NCBI RefSeq assembly: GCF_001729765.1 | Contig: NZ_CP017181.1 | Coordinates: forward strand, 3,844,001 to 3,908,000 | Length of the DNA stretch: 64,000 nt | Source: Enterobacter kobei | GTDB lineage: Bacteria > Pseudomonadota > Gammaproteobacteria > Enterobacterales > Enterobacteriaceae | Reading direction: 5' to 3' | Shown: positions 30,559-40,512 of the stretch, piece after piece | How the letters are laid out: each line of letters starts with the position of its first letter | How positions within the stretch are numbered: the stretch's first letter is position 1 | The notes under the pieces: generated by a model | What the model was told of the DNA's origin: nothing | Database searches by the model: none | The model's input: only the letters and a program-made list of their open reading frames with translations | Program-made: the position numbers and the translations under genes

Positions 30559-33500
30559 TCAGGACTGATTAAATTTAAACAACGGTAACAGGTAGCGCTT
30601 TGCCTCTTCCGTGATAGCCTCAAAGTACTCTGGTTCGAGCGTGCGCCATAAGCGCTGATACCAGACATCTTCCCCCTCGCCGCGCACCATCATGTTCCCT
30701 TCATAGGCCTGTATAAATTTACTGCGCGCTTTATGCAGAGAAGCCTCATCCGTTAACATCGCATCATTCTGTGCGTCGTAACAGGCTTTTATCCACGCAC
30801 CACCACTTTCAGGTAATAACAGCAGGGGTTTGTTCATTCCCTGGAGATAGCCCTCAATGTACAAAGAGAGGTAGCGAAACGCCTGCTCTGCCTCCATTGG
30901 CGGAAAGCGCCACTCGCCCTCTTTGCGCACGAAAATCCGGCTTTCGCCTTTATGGCCCAACGCACTGTAGACAAGATGTTCCAGCCAGAGTTGCAATCCC
31001 TGTGAAACGCTGAGCAGTGAAGGCCGCCAGCGCAGCAGCCCATCAGGCTGAACCTGAGTGAGCCAGCCGGTGAGCTGGATGCCATTGCAGCTAAGATCGA
31101 TTTCGAGACTTTGTCCGGGCTGACGCTGCTCCCTTACGCGCTCCGCCAGAGCGTTCATCTCCTGGCATTGCGCCTCCCAGACGATCTCCCCAAACGCGCC
31201 ATAAGGCAGTTGCCCTGCCGCACGATAGCGGCGATAAAGCTTGTCAGCATCTTCCTCGTCAACCAGTGCATTCAGCAGTTGCAGATTTAACTGATAGCGC
31301 TCCAGCCCTTCCAGCGTAAAAGGCTCTGCATCCGGAATTTCGCTCTCTTCAGAGCGGAAGTTGACCTGCAATCGCTGCTGGAAGAAGGCGCGAACAGGAT
31401 GCGCCCAAAAGCGTTGAAGCTGTTCAAAAGTCAGGGTGTTAATGGGCAGCGGGTCAAGTGTCTGAATGAAATCCGTATGTGCTCTCCCCTCGTTTTTCGC
31501 CGCCGGTAGCCACTCGCGGGCATAGCTCTGCTGTTCGCTAACAACGTAGTTCATCGGGTCAAACGGCATACGGCTGTGGACACAGGTGATATGCGCCTTG
31601 ACCCGCTGTTCGCTTTCATCACAGTTAAGGGCTTCATCACCCGCCAGATAGTGGCTCTGGCCGATATAATCCACTAACTCCTGCACCAGAACGGAGGGGA
31701 AGCGCTCGCTGTTATCCTGAATGGAGCGGCCGATATAGCTGATATAGAGCTTACTCTGGGCAGAGATGAGCGCTTCGAGGAAAAGATAGCGGTCATCATC
31801 ACGACGACTACGGTCACCCCGCTTTGGATTTGCGCTCATTAAATCGAACCCCAGCGGCGCCAGGGCGCGAGGATAAACGCCGTCATTCATGCCGAGCAAA
31901 CAGACCACCTTAAAGGGGATTGAACGCATTGGCATCAGCGTGCAGATATTGATTGGGCCCGCCAGGAAACGCTGACTGATTCGCTCCTGGTCAAGACGCT
32001 GCGTCAATTCATCCCTCAGCAGCGACAATGGAATCGCCTCGTGATAGTGGGAATTCACGCCCTCGTCGACGATAGCCTGCCACTGCGTTTCAATGAGCGC
32101 CATCGCCGCTTCGGTGTCACTGTCTGGCAGGAAGAAATCATTGAGCAACGCCCTGCAAACCGGAAGCCACTCTTCAAGCGGACGCGGCTGCATTAACTCA
32201 CGACGCCAGCGGTTAAGCTGCATCAGCAGAGACGCTAAATGCCCCACCAGTTCAGCAATCAAACCGCTGGACTCATCGTATGGCAGCACCTCATTCCACT
32301 CGCCCTGGCTGCTTTCCATGGCGTAGCCCAGCAGCATACGCGTCAGGCCAAACCGCCAGGTATGTTGCCCGGTCGGAGGAAGCTCGAACTCCTGGACGTT
32401 GTCGTCATCAATCCCCCAGCGCACGCCAGATTCATTCACCCACTGGCGAAGGTAGCGCAGCCCTTCCTCATTGATGTTGAAGCGTGCGGCCAGCACGGGA
32501 ACATCCAGTAACGCCAGGACATCTTCCGAGATGAAGCGGCTATCCGGCAGTGAAAGCAGGGTAACAAAGGCCTGCAAGGCGGGATGCGACTGACGAGCGC
32601 GACGGTCAGAGATAGCGTAAGGCAAGTATCGCTCCCCTGTCGCACTGCCGAAAACAGCCTGAATAAAGGGGCTGTAGCTATCGATGTCTGCCACCATCAC
32701 CACGATGTCACGCGGCGTGAGTTCGGGATCGTCCTGCAGCATCGCCAGCAACTGGTCGTGAAGCACTTCGACCTCACGCTGCGGGCTATGGCACACATGG
32801 ATCGTGATACTACGATCGTCAGCATCCAGCTTCCGTTTGCTGTCGCTGCGTTCAAACTCTTTCGCCGTCACGCCCATAACGGCACGGTTTTCCAGATCAA
32901 GAATATCGAGCTGAATGTTATGCAGCAGGTTATCCGGGGCGATCTCGACAAAAGCATCCACATCGCCTTCACCCGATGAAGTGATATCAGAGAGCATGTG
33001 AATGTAATCACGTCCCAGCTTCCCCCATGAGGCAAGCAGCGGATTGGGCAGGTTCTGAATACCGTCTTCATCGAAAAGCTGCGCGGCGGTGGAGTCGTCT
33101 TTAAACAAAGGGACGGATCGCTCTTCAAAAAGGCGCTTTCTTTGGCGGGTTACCAGCCGCGAAAGCCAGCGTTCATCGAGGATATCCCCCCAATAGTGCC
33201 GGCAGGGGTTGGTAAACAAAATATGAATATCAATATGTTTACCCAGCGCATTCAGCGCCTTCAGATAGACAGGGGGTAATGCGGATATCCCACAGATAAA
33301 GACGCGTGACGGCAGACGGGCCGGGCGCTCCGACGCATTTTCGAGTATCGAGATAAACCGATCGTACAAATTGGCACGGTGCCACTTAGGCTGGCCCAGT
33401 TTCTCCGTATGTTCAACCAGCGCTTTCCACAGCGGCGCCTGCCAGATTTGCGCCTCCGGTAGCCCTTCAACCCGCTCACCCGCTTCCCAGCGAATTAACC

Positions 33501-33933
33501 AGTCAGCACGGTAAACCAGATATTGGTCGTAGAGATCGGCGGTACGGGACGCCAGCTGGAACAGCTTGCGCTTATCGGTATCGTCATTGAGATAGTGACG
33601 CAGCATGGCGAATTCATCGTGCTGCAGCATTTCCGGCAGCAGCGCCATCAGCTTCCAGCTCATGCTCTGCTTGTTGAAGGCGCTCTGCTCGGGAATGTCT
33701 GGCAATACGCGAACAAACATTTCCCAGATAAAGCTCGCCGGCAGCGGAAAATCAATATTCGCGGCAATGCCAAATTTACGGGAAAGCGACATTTGCAGCC
33801 ACTGCGCCATACCGGTGCTTTGCACCAGCACCATTTCAGGCTCAAAAGGGTCGTCCAGCCGCTCGCGCTCAACGATAAATTCCATCAGCGCTTCCAGCAC
33901 ATCCAGACGATTTGAGTGGTAGACCCTTAACAT
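30559..33933 (-). CDS. recC: Exodeoxyribonuclease V gamma subunit RecC
   Basis: Subunit of RecBCD that splits the DNA strands with a pin and scans for Chi through an inactivated nuclease-like domain. It has 1124 residues (E. coli 1122), beginning MLRVYHSNRLDVLEALMEFI. Segments such as VQSTGMAQWLQMSLS (about 37-51) and MRSIPFKVVCLLGMNDGVYP correspond to the helicase-like folds. It starts 12 bases after ppdC and is followed by an ERIC element and ptrA. Confidence 0.97.
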   Translation of the reverse strand: MLRVYHSNRLDVLEALMEFIVERERLDDPFEPEMVLVQSTGMAQWLQMSLSRKFGIAANIDFPLPASFIWEMFVRVLPDIPEQSAFNKQSMSWKLMALLPEMLQHDEFAMLRHYLNDDTDKRKLFQLASRTADLYDQYLVYRADWLIRWEAGERVEGLPEAQIWQAPLWKALVEHTEKLGQPKWHRANLYDRFISILENASERPARLPSRVFICGISALPPVYLKALNALGKHIDIHILFTNPCRHYWGDILDERWLSRLVTRQRKRLFEERSVPLFKDDSTAAQLFDEDGIQNLPNPLLASWGKLGRDYIHMLSDITSSGEGDVDAFVEIAPDNLLHNIQLDILDLENRAVMGVTAKEFERSDSKRKLDADDRSITIHVCHSPQREVEVLHDQLLAMLQDDPELTPRDIVVMVADIDSYSPFIQAVFGSATGERYLPYAISDRRARQSHPALQAFVTLLSLPDSRFISEDVLALLDVPVLAARFNINEEGLRYLRQWVNESGVRWGIDDDNVQEFELPPTGQHTWRFGLTRMLLGYAMESSQGEWNEVLPYDESSGLIAELVGHLASLLMQLNRWRRELMQPRPLEEWLPVCRALLNDFFLPDSDTEAAMALIETQWQAIVDEGVNSHYHEAIPLSLLRDELTQRLDQERISQRFLAGPINICTLMPMRSIPFKVVCLLGMNDGVYPRALAPLGFDLMSANPKRGDRSRRDDDRYLFLEALISAQSKLYISYIGRSIQDNSERFPSVLVQELVDYIGQSHYLAGDEALNCDESEQRVKAHITCVHSRMPFDPMNYVVSEQQSYAREWLPAAKNEGRAHTDFIQTLDPLPINTLTFEQLQRFWAHPVRAFFQQRLQVNFRSEESEIPDAEPFTLEGLERYQLNLQLLNALVDEEDADKLYRRYRAAGQLPYGAFGEIVWEAQCQEMNALAERVREQRQPGQSLEIDLSCNGIQLTGWLTQVQPDGLLRWRPSLLSVSQGLQLWLEHLVYSALGHKGESRIFVRKEGEWRFPPMEAEQAFRYLSLYIEGYLQGMNKPLLLLPESGGAWIKACYDAQNDAMLTDEASLHKARSKFIQAYEGNMMVRGEGEDVWYQRLWRTLEPEYFEAITEEAKRYLLPLFKFNQS

Positions 33934-33945
33934 AGACGCTCCCGA

Positions 33946-34269
33946 CTACTGGCTAACAGGGCAATGCAGACGCGTTATCTCACCGCGCCGCCCCAGAGGC
34001 GAAAAAAGTGTAACCGTGATGCTGACACATCCTGAGTGCGTTGTCTGCACCCGACTCACCTGCCAGCCTGCGGGCAGCGCAGTCGTTGAGAGCTGAGCCT
34101 GGTTCCAGGCATAATGCCAGAGCTGGCGGTACTGGTTAAACAGGGTAAACCGCGCCGCCAGTGCCCTGTGATAACCGGCCAGTGCGGTTACGATCATCAC
34201 CAGCAGCATCATCGCCAGCAGAACCTCAACCATGCTAAATCCTTTCTCTTTGTTTACGGTAGCTGGCAT
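33946..34269 (-). CDS. ppdC: Prepilin-like protein PpdC
   Basis: Type IV pilin-like minor pseudopilin of 107 residues. The prepilin peptidase site is KEKG/FSMVEVLLAM, with Glu at position 5 of the mature part, and a hydrophobic helix follows to about residue 30. It is encoded in a ppdA-ppdB-ygdB-ppdC cluster upstream of recC. In E. coli these genes belong to the Sxy/CRP competence regulon, but their assembly role is poorly defined. It overlaps ygdB by 16 bases. Confidence 0.88.
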   Translation of the reverse strand: MPATVNKEKGFSMVEVLLAMMLLVMIVTALAGYHRALAARFTLFNQYRQLWHYAWNQAQLSTTALPAGWQVSRVQTTHSGCVSITVTLFSPLGRRGEITRLHCPVSQ

Positions 34270-34655
34270 AACGCGCGCTCCTTAAGGGGACAAAAATCAC
34301 TCCAGCCGTGGGGTGAAAAGTGAATTTTACCGTCGATTATCTCTCCTGAGCGCCAGAGCAGCAGGTCATTGCCTCCGGCAATCAGCAGCACACTCGTCTC
34401 ACTCAGCCGCCGTAAACACACTCGCCACGCTGATGCCTGTTTGCACTGCGCCAGAGGCTCCGATGACCAACGCTGAACGCGTCCCCACTCAAGCGCAGAT
34501 TGCACCGCGGCCTGCTGCTGAAATGAACGGCTTTCTCCGCCAACGAGCGCACTAAACGTAGTGAGTTGCTGGTTGAGACCGGTGAGGATCAGGGTACCAA
34601 GCACCAGTAAAAGCAGAACCAGCGCCAGGGAAGACATACCACGTTGACGGTTCAC
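34254..34655 (-). CDS. ygdB: YgdB family pilin-associated protein (DUF2509)
   Basis: Protein of 133 residues with an N-terminal hydrophobic helix SSLALVLLLLVLGTLILTGL (8-27) after a short basic leader MNRQRG. It resembles a prepilin but lacks the Glu at position 5 (G/MSSLAL), the pattern of PilX- or GspK-like minor components. The start is GTG, overlapping the ppdB stop. Its exact role is unknown. Confidence 0.88.
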   Translation of the reverse strand: MNRQRGMSSLALVLLLLVLGTLILTGLNQQLTTFSALVGGESRSFQQQAAVQSALEWGRVQRWSSEPLAQCKQASAWRVCLRRLSETSVLLIAGGNDLLLWRSGEIIDGKIHFSPHGWSDFCPLKERALCQLP

Positions 34656-35212
34656 AAGTTGTACCCCGTGACCGTATACACCGCCTGATAAGGCTTCCCC
34701 TGCTCGCCCTTGCGGATAGCGGCCAGTTCGATAGTGAACTCAGGCGCAAACCTGGCGTGTTCAACTTTTCTCACCATAAAGTGCGTGATCACCAGCCTGT
34801 CCGGATCCGTGAGCTTTTCCCATCCTTTGCCTTCACACGAGGTTGCACCACGCAGGGTTTCCAGTGCACCCGACTCCAGACGAAAACCGGTGCTGTCGTT
34901 TTCTGATGCACTGTTATCCCAGCTGCCGTTACTGTTGGCATCCCATCGCACAATGACACAGCTACCTTGCCTGCCCGTTAACAACCCTTGTCCCGGGCAG
35001 TTACCCGCACAGTAGCCTGCCCGCTGGAGCTGTTTGCCGAGGGAAAACAGTCTCTGCCAGACCTCCTCTTCCTGTTCTCGCTGGCCGGATTGCAGTAACA
35101 CCGCTCGCTGCAAACCGGGTAAAAAGAGCGATGCGCCGATCAATAACAGGCTGCTGATGGCCGTAGCAATCAGAACTTCAGTAAGGGAAAATCCCTGCTG
35201 ACGCTTCAACAT
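34652..35212 (-). CDS. ppdB: Prepilin-like protein PpdB
   Basis: Pilin-like protein of 186 residues. The ATG at 35212 gives MLKRQQG/FSLTEVLIAT, a canonical class III signal with Glu5; the longer frame to 35314 has no such signal and lies inside ppdA. The mature part contains four cysteines (in RAGYCAGNCPGQG, GSCVIV and TSCEGKG), likely to form disulfides in the periplasm. It overlaps ppdA by seven bases. Confidence 0.9.
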   Translation of the reverse strand: MLKRQQGFSLTEVLIATAISSLLLIGASLFLPGLQRAVLLQSGQREQEEEVWQRLFSLGKQLQRAGYCAGNCPGQGLLTGRQGSCVIVRWDANSNGSWDNSASENDSTGFRLESGALETLRGATSCEGKGWEKLTDPDRLVITHFMVRKVEHARFAPEFTIELAAIRKGEQGKPYQAVYTVTGYNL

Positions 35213-35667
35213 TGTCCCCCCTGCGAGACCTGACACATCCTGATGCGCCCTCCATCTGAGACAATAATCAGCCACGCTCCTGCACGGCTTTGCACTCTTA
35301 TCCGACCTGCCCATGCCGTATCCCTTAATCCATAGAACCCGAGTGACGGCGTTACCTCGCTGACCGCGACTTCTGGCCAGAGTGGAATCAGTGCAAAGGG
35401 GCTGCCCTGCTCACAGCCTTTTACGGCAGAACTCACCAGGCATGCCCTTTCCCCCACCTGCTGCAAGGTAATGCGGTGCTCGCGGTTGTACCGGTTGGCA
35501 TGGTTGCGCAGAAACACCAGGTAGTCGCGCACCTGGCTGGCGGTTTGCCACAGCCGCTGCTGCCCCTGCCAACTGCTCCAGCCGTACAGGCCTGAGGCAC
35601 TGAGAATGACGACCAGCGACACAGCCACCAGCGTTTCGATAAGCGTAAAACCGTTCTCTTTTTTCAT
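35206..35667 (-). CDS. ppdA: Prepilin-like protein PpdA
   Basis: First gene of the pilin-like cluster, 153 residues, with the prepilin signal MKKENG/FTLIETLVAVSL and Glu5. It is GspH/FimT-like in size and pattern. The promoter region upstream contains a long inverted repeat (35722-35785). All four genes of the cluster overlap, so they are probably one transcript that may continue into recC. Confidence 0.9.
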   Translation of the reverse strand: MKKENGFTLIETLVAVSLVVILSASGLYGWSSWQGQQRLWQTASQVRDYLVFLRNHANRYNREHRITLQQVGERACLVSSAVKGCEQGSPFALIPLWPEVAVSEVTPSLGFYGLRDTAWAGRIRVQSRAGAWLIIVSDGGRIRMCQVSQGGQC

Positions 35668-35721
35668 ACGGGGAGTGTGGCGATGCGCCGATAAAGTGGC
35701 GAGCAGCGAATTAACGTTTTA

Positions 35722-35785
35722 CGAGGCGTTATCCAGGGGATTAAGCGAGTTGCAGCGCGTTGCACGCTTTCTGGATAACGCCTCG
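35722..35785. repeat. Long inverted repeat in the thyA-ppdA gap
   Basis: CGAGGCGTTATCCAG (35722-35736) and CTGGATAACGCCTCG (35771-35785) are perfect 15-base inverted repeats. The 34-base centre itself contains AAGCG and CGCTT in register, extending the hairpin. It lies after the thyA terminator and 55-118 bases upstream of the ppdA start, so it is in the ppdA promoter or leader. Confidence 0.85.
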
Positions 35786-35802
35786 GGAAACGGGATAAAG
35801 AC

Positions 35803-35834
35803 GAAAAAAAACCGGCGCTAAATAGCACCGGTTG
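35803..35834 (-). terminator. Terminator of thyA
   Basis: On the minus strand ACCGGUGCU pairs with AGCGCCGGU (one G:U pair) over an AUUU loop, followed by eight U residues. Confidence 0.93.
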
Positions 35835-35851
35835 TGTCACGCTTTACCGCA

Positions 35852-36646
35852 TCAGATAGCGACGGGCGCTTTGATGCCAGGGTGCGGGTCGTAGCCCTCA
35901 ATCTCAAAATCATCGAAGCGGTAGTCAAAGATTGACGCCGGTTTGCACTTGATGATGAGCTTCGGCAGCGCGCGCGGTTCGCGGGTCAGCTGGAGATGGG
36001 TCTGCTCCATATGGTTGCTGTAGAGATGGGTGTCCCCACCGGTCCAGACAAAATCCCCCACTTCCAGGTCACACTGCTGCGCCATCATATGGACTAACAG
36101 CGCATAGCTGGCAATGTTAAACGGCAGGCCGAGGAACACATCACAGGAACGCTGGTAGAGCTGGCAGGAGAGCTTTCCGTCAGCGACGTAGAACTGGAAG
36201 AACGCGTGGCACGGAGCCAGCGCCATTTTGTCCAGCTCGCCCACGTTCCAGGCGGAAACAATGATTCGGCGCGAGTCCGGATCGTTTTTCAGCTGGTTCA
36301 TCACGGTGGTGATCTGGTCAATATGGCGGCCATCAGGCGTTGGCCATGCGCGCCACTGCTTGCCGTAAACCGGGCCCAGGTTGCCGTTTTCATCTGCCCA
36401 TTCGTCCCAGATGGAGACGTTGTTTTCGTGCAGATACGCAACGTTGGTATCGCCTTGCAGGAACCAGAGTAGTTCATGAATGATCGAGCGCAGATGGCAG
36501 CGCTTAGTCGTCACCAGAGGGAAGCCTTCCTGTAAATTGAAGCGCATCTGGTGGCCAAAAATGGAGAGCGTACCGGTGCCGGTACGGTCGTTTTTCGGCG
36601 TGCCCTCATCGAGCACTTTTTTCATCAATTCAAGATACTGTTTCAT
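35852..36646 (-). CDS. thyA: Thymidylate synthase ThyA
   Basis: Makes dTMP from dUMP with methylenetetrahydrofolate. It has 264 residues, the same as E. coli. The nucleophile Cys146 lies in [16 protein letters not shown] and the dUMP-binding segment is [18 protein letters not shown]. It is coupled to lgt, six bases upstream, and closed by a strong terminator. Confidence 0.98.
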   Translation of the reverse strand: MKQYLELMKKVLDEGTPKNDRTGTGTLSIFGHQMRFNLQEGFPLVTTKRCHLRSIIHELLWFLQGDTNVAYLHENNVSIWDEWADENGNLGPVYGKQWRAWPTPDGRHIDQITTVMNQLKNDPDSRRIIVSAWNVGELDKMALAPCHAFFQFYVADGKLSCQLYQRSCDVFLGLPFNIASYALLVHMMAQQCDLEVGDFVWTGGDTHLYSNHMEQTHLQLTREPRALPKLIIKCKPASIFDYRFDDFEIEGYDPHPGIKAPVAI

Positions 36647-36652
36647 GGTTCC

Positions 36653-37528
36653 TCAGGAAAGTTGTTGCTGTGGACGACGACGATACGCCCAAATCATCAT
36701 AATGGCACCCGCGACAATCATCGGAATGGAGAGGATCTGCCCCATGCTGATGTACTGTACCCATTCACCGGTGAACTGTGCATCCGGCTGGCGGAAGAAC
36801 TCAACAATGATGCGGAACGCGCCGTAGCCAATCAGGAACAGGCCGGAGACAGACCCCATCGGGCGCGGTTTGCGAATAAACAGGTTCAGGATGATGAACA
36901 GCACGACGCCTTCCAGCGCCAGCTCATAAAGCTGGGACATATGACGCGGCAGCACGCCGTAGGTATCGAAAATGGATTGCCACTCTGGATGCGACGGCAG
37001 CAACGCCATGTCTTCTGCACGCGAGCCGGGGAACAGCATGGTGAAAGAGACGCTCGGGTCAACACGCCCCCACAGCTCACCGTTGATAAAGTTGCCCAGA
37101 CGGCCAGCCCCCAGCCCAAATGGGATCAGTGGTGCGATAAAATCTGATACCTGGAAGAAGTTGCGTTTGGTGCGTTTGGCAAAAATCACCATCACCAGGA
37201 TCACCCCAATCAGGCCGCCGTGGAAGGACATGCCGCCGTCCCAGACGCGGAACAGGTAGAGGGGATCGTTCAGGAATACCGGGAGGTTATAGAACAGCAC
37301 ATACCCAATACGGCCACCGAGGAACACGCCGAGGAAGCCCGCGTACAGCAGGTTTTCCACTTCGTTTTTGGTCCAGCCGCTGCCAGGACGGCTGGCGCGA
37401 CGACCAGCAAGCCACATGGCAAAAATGAAGCCCACCAGGTACATCAAACCGTACCAGTGAAGCGAAACAGGTCCTACTGAGAAAATGACCGGATCAAATT
37501 CCGGAAAATGCAGATAACCACTGTTCAT
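36653..37528 (-). CDS. lgt: Prolipoprotein diacylglyceryl transferase Lgt
   Basis: Inner-membrane enzyme that adds diacylglycerol to the lipobox cysteine of prolipoproteins, the first step of lipoprotein maturation. It has 291 residues and seven membrane segments, with the Lgt signature [16 protein letters not shown] (about 140-155) and the essential His in SFHGGLIG (about 101-108). Lipoproteins in this window (MltA, YgdI, YgdR) would be substrates. Confidence 0.97.
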   Translation of the reverse strand: MNSGYLHFPEFDPVIFSVGPVSLHWYGLMYLVGFIFAMWLAGRRASRPGSGWTKNEVENLLYAGFLGVFLGGRIGYVLFYNLPVFLNDPLYLFRVWDGGMSFHGGLIGVILVMVIFAKRTKRNFFQVSDFIAPLIPFGLGAGRLGNFINGELWGRVDPSVSFTMLFPGSRAEDMALLPSHPEWQSIFDTYGVLPRHMSQLYELALEGVVLFIILNLFIRKPRPMGSVSGLFLIGYGAFRIIVEFFRQPDAQFTGEWVQYISMGQILSIPMIVAGAIMMIWAYRRRPQQQLS

Positions 37529-37722
37529 CTGTCACCACAAGATGTTGTTATTCCGCTGAAAGTGGACAGCGGTAGAAATGCGATTCTGCCTTAAGCAGAG
37601 GCTCCAAAGTTGCGAATCATAGCATAAGGCGGGCGTGGAGGATGCGCCAGAGATGTAAAAGATGTGTATAGGGTTTTATCCGCACTGGTGCCCTCTCACC
37701 ACAGGGAGAGGGAATAAGAGGA

Positions 37723-39969
37723 TTAGCGGCCGCCGCGAATCAGGCCACCCATACCGCGTCGTTCCATAAACGCCGCCACCTGGTGCCGTACCTCCGCGGA
37801 CAGCTGCGCTTCAAGACTGCGCTCAGCCAGCTCGCGAGCATCATTGATGTCGATATGTCGCAACAAATACTTCACGCGTGCGACGGCACGGCCGTTCATC
37901 GACAGGTGGCGATACCCCAGACCAATCAGGATCGCGACGCACATTGAATCCCCGGCCATTTCGCCGCACAGGCGTAAATCAATGCCGTACTGCTCCGCCT
38001 CACGGGCAATCATCGCTAACGCGCGAATGATCGCCGGATGCAGACTGTCGTAAATACTGGCGACGCGGGTGTTGTTACGATCGACGGCCAGAATATATTG
38101 CGTCAGGTCGTTCGTACCGACAGAGATAAAATCAACGCGGTTAGCCAGCTGCGGCAACATAAAGACCATCGACGGCACTTCGAGCATGACACCGATCCGT
38201 GGTTTAGGGATCGCATAGCCAATCATCTCTTCCACTTCCCGGCCAGCACGTTCGATCAGGCGCCGCGCTTCGTCGATCTCATCAATACTGGTCACCATCG
38301 GCAGTAAGATGCTGAGATTCCCCGTCGCCGCGTTGGCGCGCAGCATGGCGCGCACCTGGATCAGAAAGATCTCCGGCTGATCGAGCGTAATACGGATCCC
38401 GCGCCAGCCCAGGCATGGGTTCTCTTCGCTGATCGGCATATACGGCAGCTGTTTATCCGCCCCGACATCCAGGGTACGCAGGGTGACGGGCTTGTCGTTA
38501 AACATCTGCAACATGCCCTGATACTGCGCCACCTGCTCCTCTTCGGAGGGGAAACCACTTTGCAACATAAACGGGATTTCAGTGCGGTATAAACCGATGC
38601 CGTCGATGCGGCTGCCAAGCTTCTCCTCGTGTTCCGGGCTTAAGCCCGCGTTGAGCATGACTTTGATCCGCTCTCCGCTTTTGAGTTGCGCAGGCAGGTT
38701 AACGTCATCTTCCGCCAGCTTGCTTAATTCATTCTCTTCGCTGATGAGACGCTGATATTCCTGAAGCAGAACCGGCTCAGGATCGACCAGCAGTTCACCG
38801 CGGTAACCATCAACCACCAGCGTGCGTCGGTGCAGTACCGACGGCTGGATATCCGCCCCCATAACGGTAGGAATACCCAGCGCACGTACCATAATGGCGG
38901 CATGTGAGTTGGCGGCACCATCGCGCACCACGACGCCGGCCAGCCGGTCCTGAGGCAGTTCAGCCAGCGTGGTTGCCGAGAGTTCATCGGCAACCAGGAC
39001 AAACCGTTTTGGCCAGGCATTTGGCCCTTGAATGGTGTCATCCAGATGGAACAGCAGACGTTGGCCCAGCGCGCGTAAATCTCCGGCGCGCTCCTTCAGA
39101 TAACCGTCAGTTAATACTGCAAACTGTTCAGCAAACTTTTCGATAACCTTTTTAACGGCCCATTCTGCTACCGAACCTTTATCCACCTCGGCAAAAAGCT
39201 CACGACGCAAACGCGCGTCTGAGAGCAGGTGCGAATAGAGGTCAAAGATAGCCGCCGTCTCTTTTTGCGCACCCGCCGCAAAGCGTTTGCTGTAGCGACG
39301 AAATTCATTCGCCGCCTCTTCCAGGGCGGCGGTAAGACGCTCGCGCTCCAGCGCTTCATCAAGCGTGGAGGCTTCGTACACCTGCTCCATTAACGGCAGC
39401 GTGGCGTCCATCCAGCCTTCAGCAATCGCCACGCCTGGCGAGGCCGGAAGAGCACGGATACGCGTATGACGATACTGACCAAAAAGCGCAGCAAGCTGAG
39501 ACTGTGAGAGGATCGCCGCCATCTGTGTGGCAAGCGTAACGAGGAATGACTCTTCGCTTTCATCGTACTGACGCAGCTCACGCTGCTGGACGACCAGAAC
39601 GCCGAGCAGCTGACGACGCTGGATAATTGGCACACCAAGGAAAGCGCGGAAGCGCTCTTCTTTTACGGAAGGAATGTATTTAAAACTGGGGTGTTTTTGC
39701 GCATCGGCAAGGTTGATGGGTTCCGCCAGCCGTCCAACCAGACCGACAATCCCTTCATCGAATGCGAGCGTTACGGTTCGTCCCCGTGGTTTTTTCAAAC
39801 CACGGGTCGCCATCAGGTAATAGCAGCGCCGATCGTGGTCGGCCAGATACACCGAACAGACCTCGGTCTCCATCGCAAGACAGATGTCAGTAACCAGAAT
39901 ATTCAACGCCTCGTTCAGACGCGGAGCACTGGCCACCTTCTCGACTATTTCTCGCAAGCGGGTGAGCAT
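37723..39969 (-). CDS. ptsP: PEP-protein phosphotransferase PtsP (enzyme I-Ntr)
   Basis: First component of the nitrogen PTS, passing phosphate from PEP to NPr (PtsO) and then PtsN. At 748 residues it equals E. coli PtsP. It has an N-terminal GAF sensor domain (about 1-165), then an enzyme I-like part with the phosphorylated His in GAANSHAAIMVRALG (about residue 356) and the PEP-binding segments VGTNDLTQYILAVDRNN and LCGEMAGD. It follows rppH by 12 bases. Confidence 0.97.
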   Translation of the reverse strand: MLTRLREIVEKVASAPRLNEALNILVTDICLAMETEVCSVYLADHDRRCYYLMATRGLKKPRGRTVTLAFDEGIVGLVGRLAEPINLADAQKHPSFKYIPSVKEERFRAFLGVPIIQRRQLLGVLVVQQRELRQYDESEESFLVTLATQMAAILSQSQLAALFGQYRHTRIRALPASPGVAIAEGWMDATLPLMEQVYEASTLDEALERERLTAALEEAANEFRRYSKRFAAGAQKETAAIFDLYSHLLSDARLRRELFAEVDKGSVAEWAVKKVIEKFAEQFAVLTDGYLKERAGDLRALGQRLLFHLDDTIQGPNAWPKRFVLVADELSATTLAELPQDRLAGVVVRDGAANSHAAIMVRALGIPTVMGADIQPSVLHRRTLVVDGYRGELLVDPEPVLLQEYQRLISEENELSKLAEDDVNLPAQLKSGERIKVMLNAGLSPEHEEKLGSRIDGIGLYRTEIPFMLQSGFPSEEEQVAQYQGMLQMFNDKPVTLRTLDVGADKQLPYMPISEENPCLGWRGIRITLDQPEIFLIQVRAMLRANAATGNLSILLPMVTSIDEIDEARRLIERAGREVEEMIGYAIPKPRIGVMLEVPSMVFMLPQLANRVDFISVGTNDLTQYILAVDRNNTRVASIYDSLHPAIIRALAMIAREAEQYGIDLRLCGEMAGDSMCVAILIGLGYRHLSMNGRAVARVKYLLRHIDINDARELAERSLEAQLSAEVRHQVAAFMERRGMGGLIRGGR

Positions 39970-39981
39970 GATTTGCGTAGC

Positions 39982-40512
39982 TTAACCTCTTTTACGTCGC
40001 CAGGCAGGTGCGCTTTGCGGCTTAGGCGGGATCTCCTGAAGCTGCATAACCACACTTGCAAACTCTTTCATCACCCTACGGTAAACATCGCGTTTAAATG
40101 ACACGACCTGACGAACAGGATACCAATAGCTTACCCAGCGCCAGCCATCGAACTCCGGCGTACTGCTGGTTTGCATATTGATGTCTGAATCGTTGCCCAC
40201 CAACTGCAGAAGAAACCACTTCTGTTTCTGGCCGATACAAACCGGCTTTGTGTCCCAACGCACCAAACGTTTCGGTAACTTGTAACGCAACCAGTTGCGG
40301 GTCGAGGCCAGGATGCGAACATCTTTACGGCTTAAACCGACCTCTTCAAAAAGCTCCCGGTACATCGCTTGTTCTGGGGACTCTCCCGGATTAATCCCAC
40401 CTTGCGGGAACTGCCAGGAGTGCTGACCATATCGCCTTGCCCACATGACCTGGCCCTGACGATTACAAATTACTATTCCTACGTTCGGGCGGTAGCCATC
40501 GTCATCAATCAC
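39982..40512 (-). CDS. rppH: RNA pyrophosphohydrolase RppH
   Basis: Nudix hydrolase that removes pyrophosphate from 5'-triphosphate RNA and so triggers 5'-end-dependent mRNA decay. It has 176 residues. The Nudix box [20 protein letters not shown] followed by VGL (about 38-60) is complete. The start is GTG at 40512, as in E. coli, where [14 protein letters not shown] aligns. Confidence 0.97.
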   Translation of the reverse strand: MIDDDGYRPNVGIVICNRQGQVMWARRYGQHSWQFPQGGINPGESPEQAMYRELFEEVGLSRKDVRILASTRNWLRYKLPKRLVRWDTKPVCIGQKQKWFLLQLVGNDSDINMQTSSTPEFDGWRWVSYWYPVRQVVSFKRDVYRRVMKEFASVVMQLQEIPPKPQSAPAWRRKRG

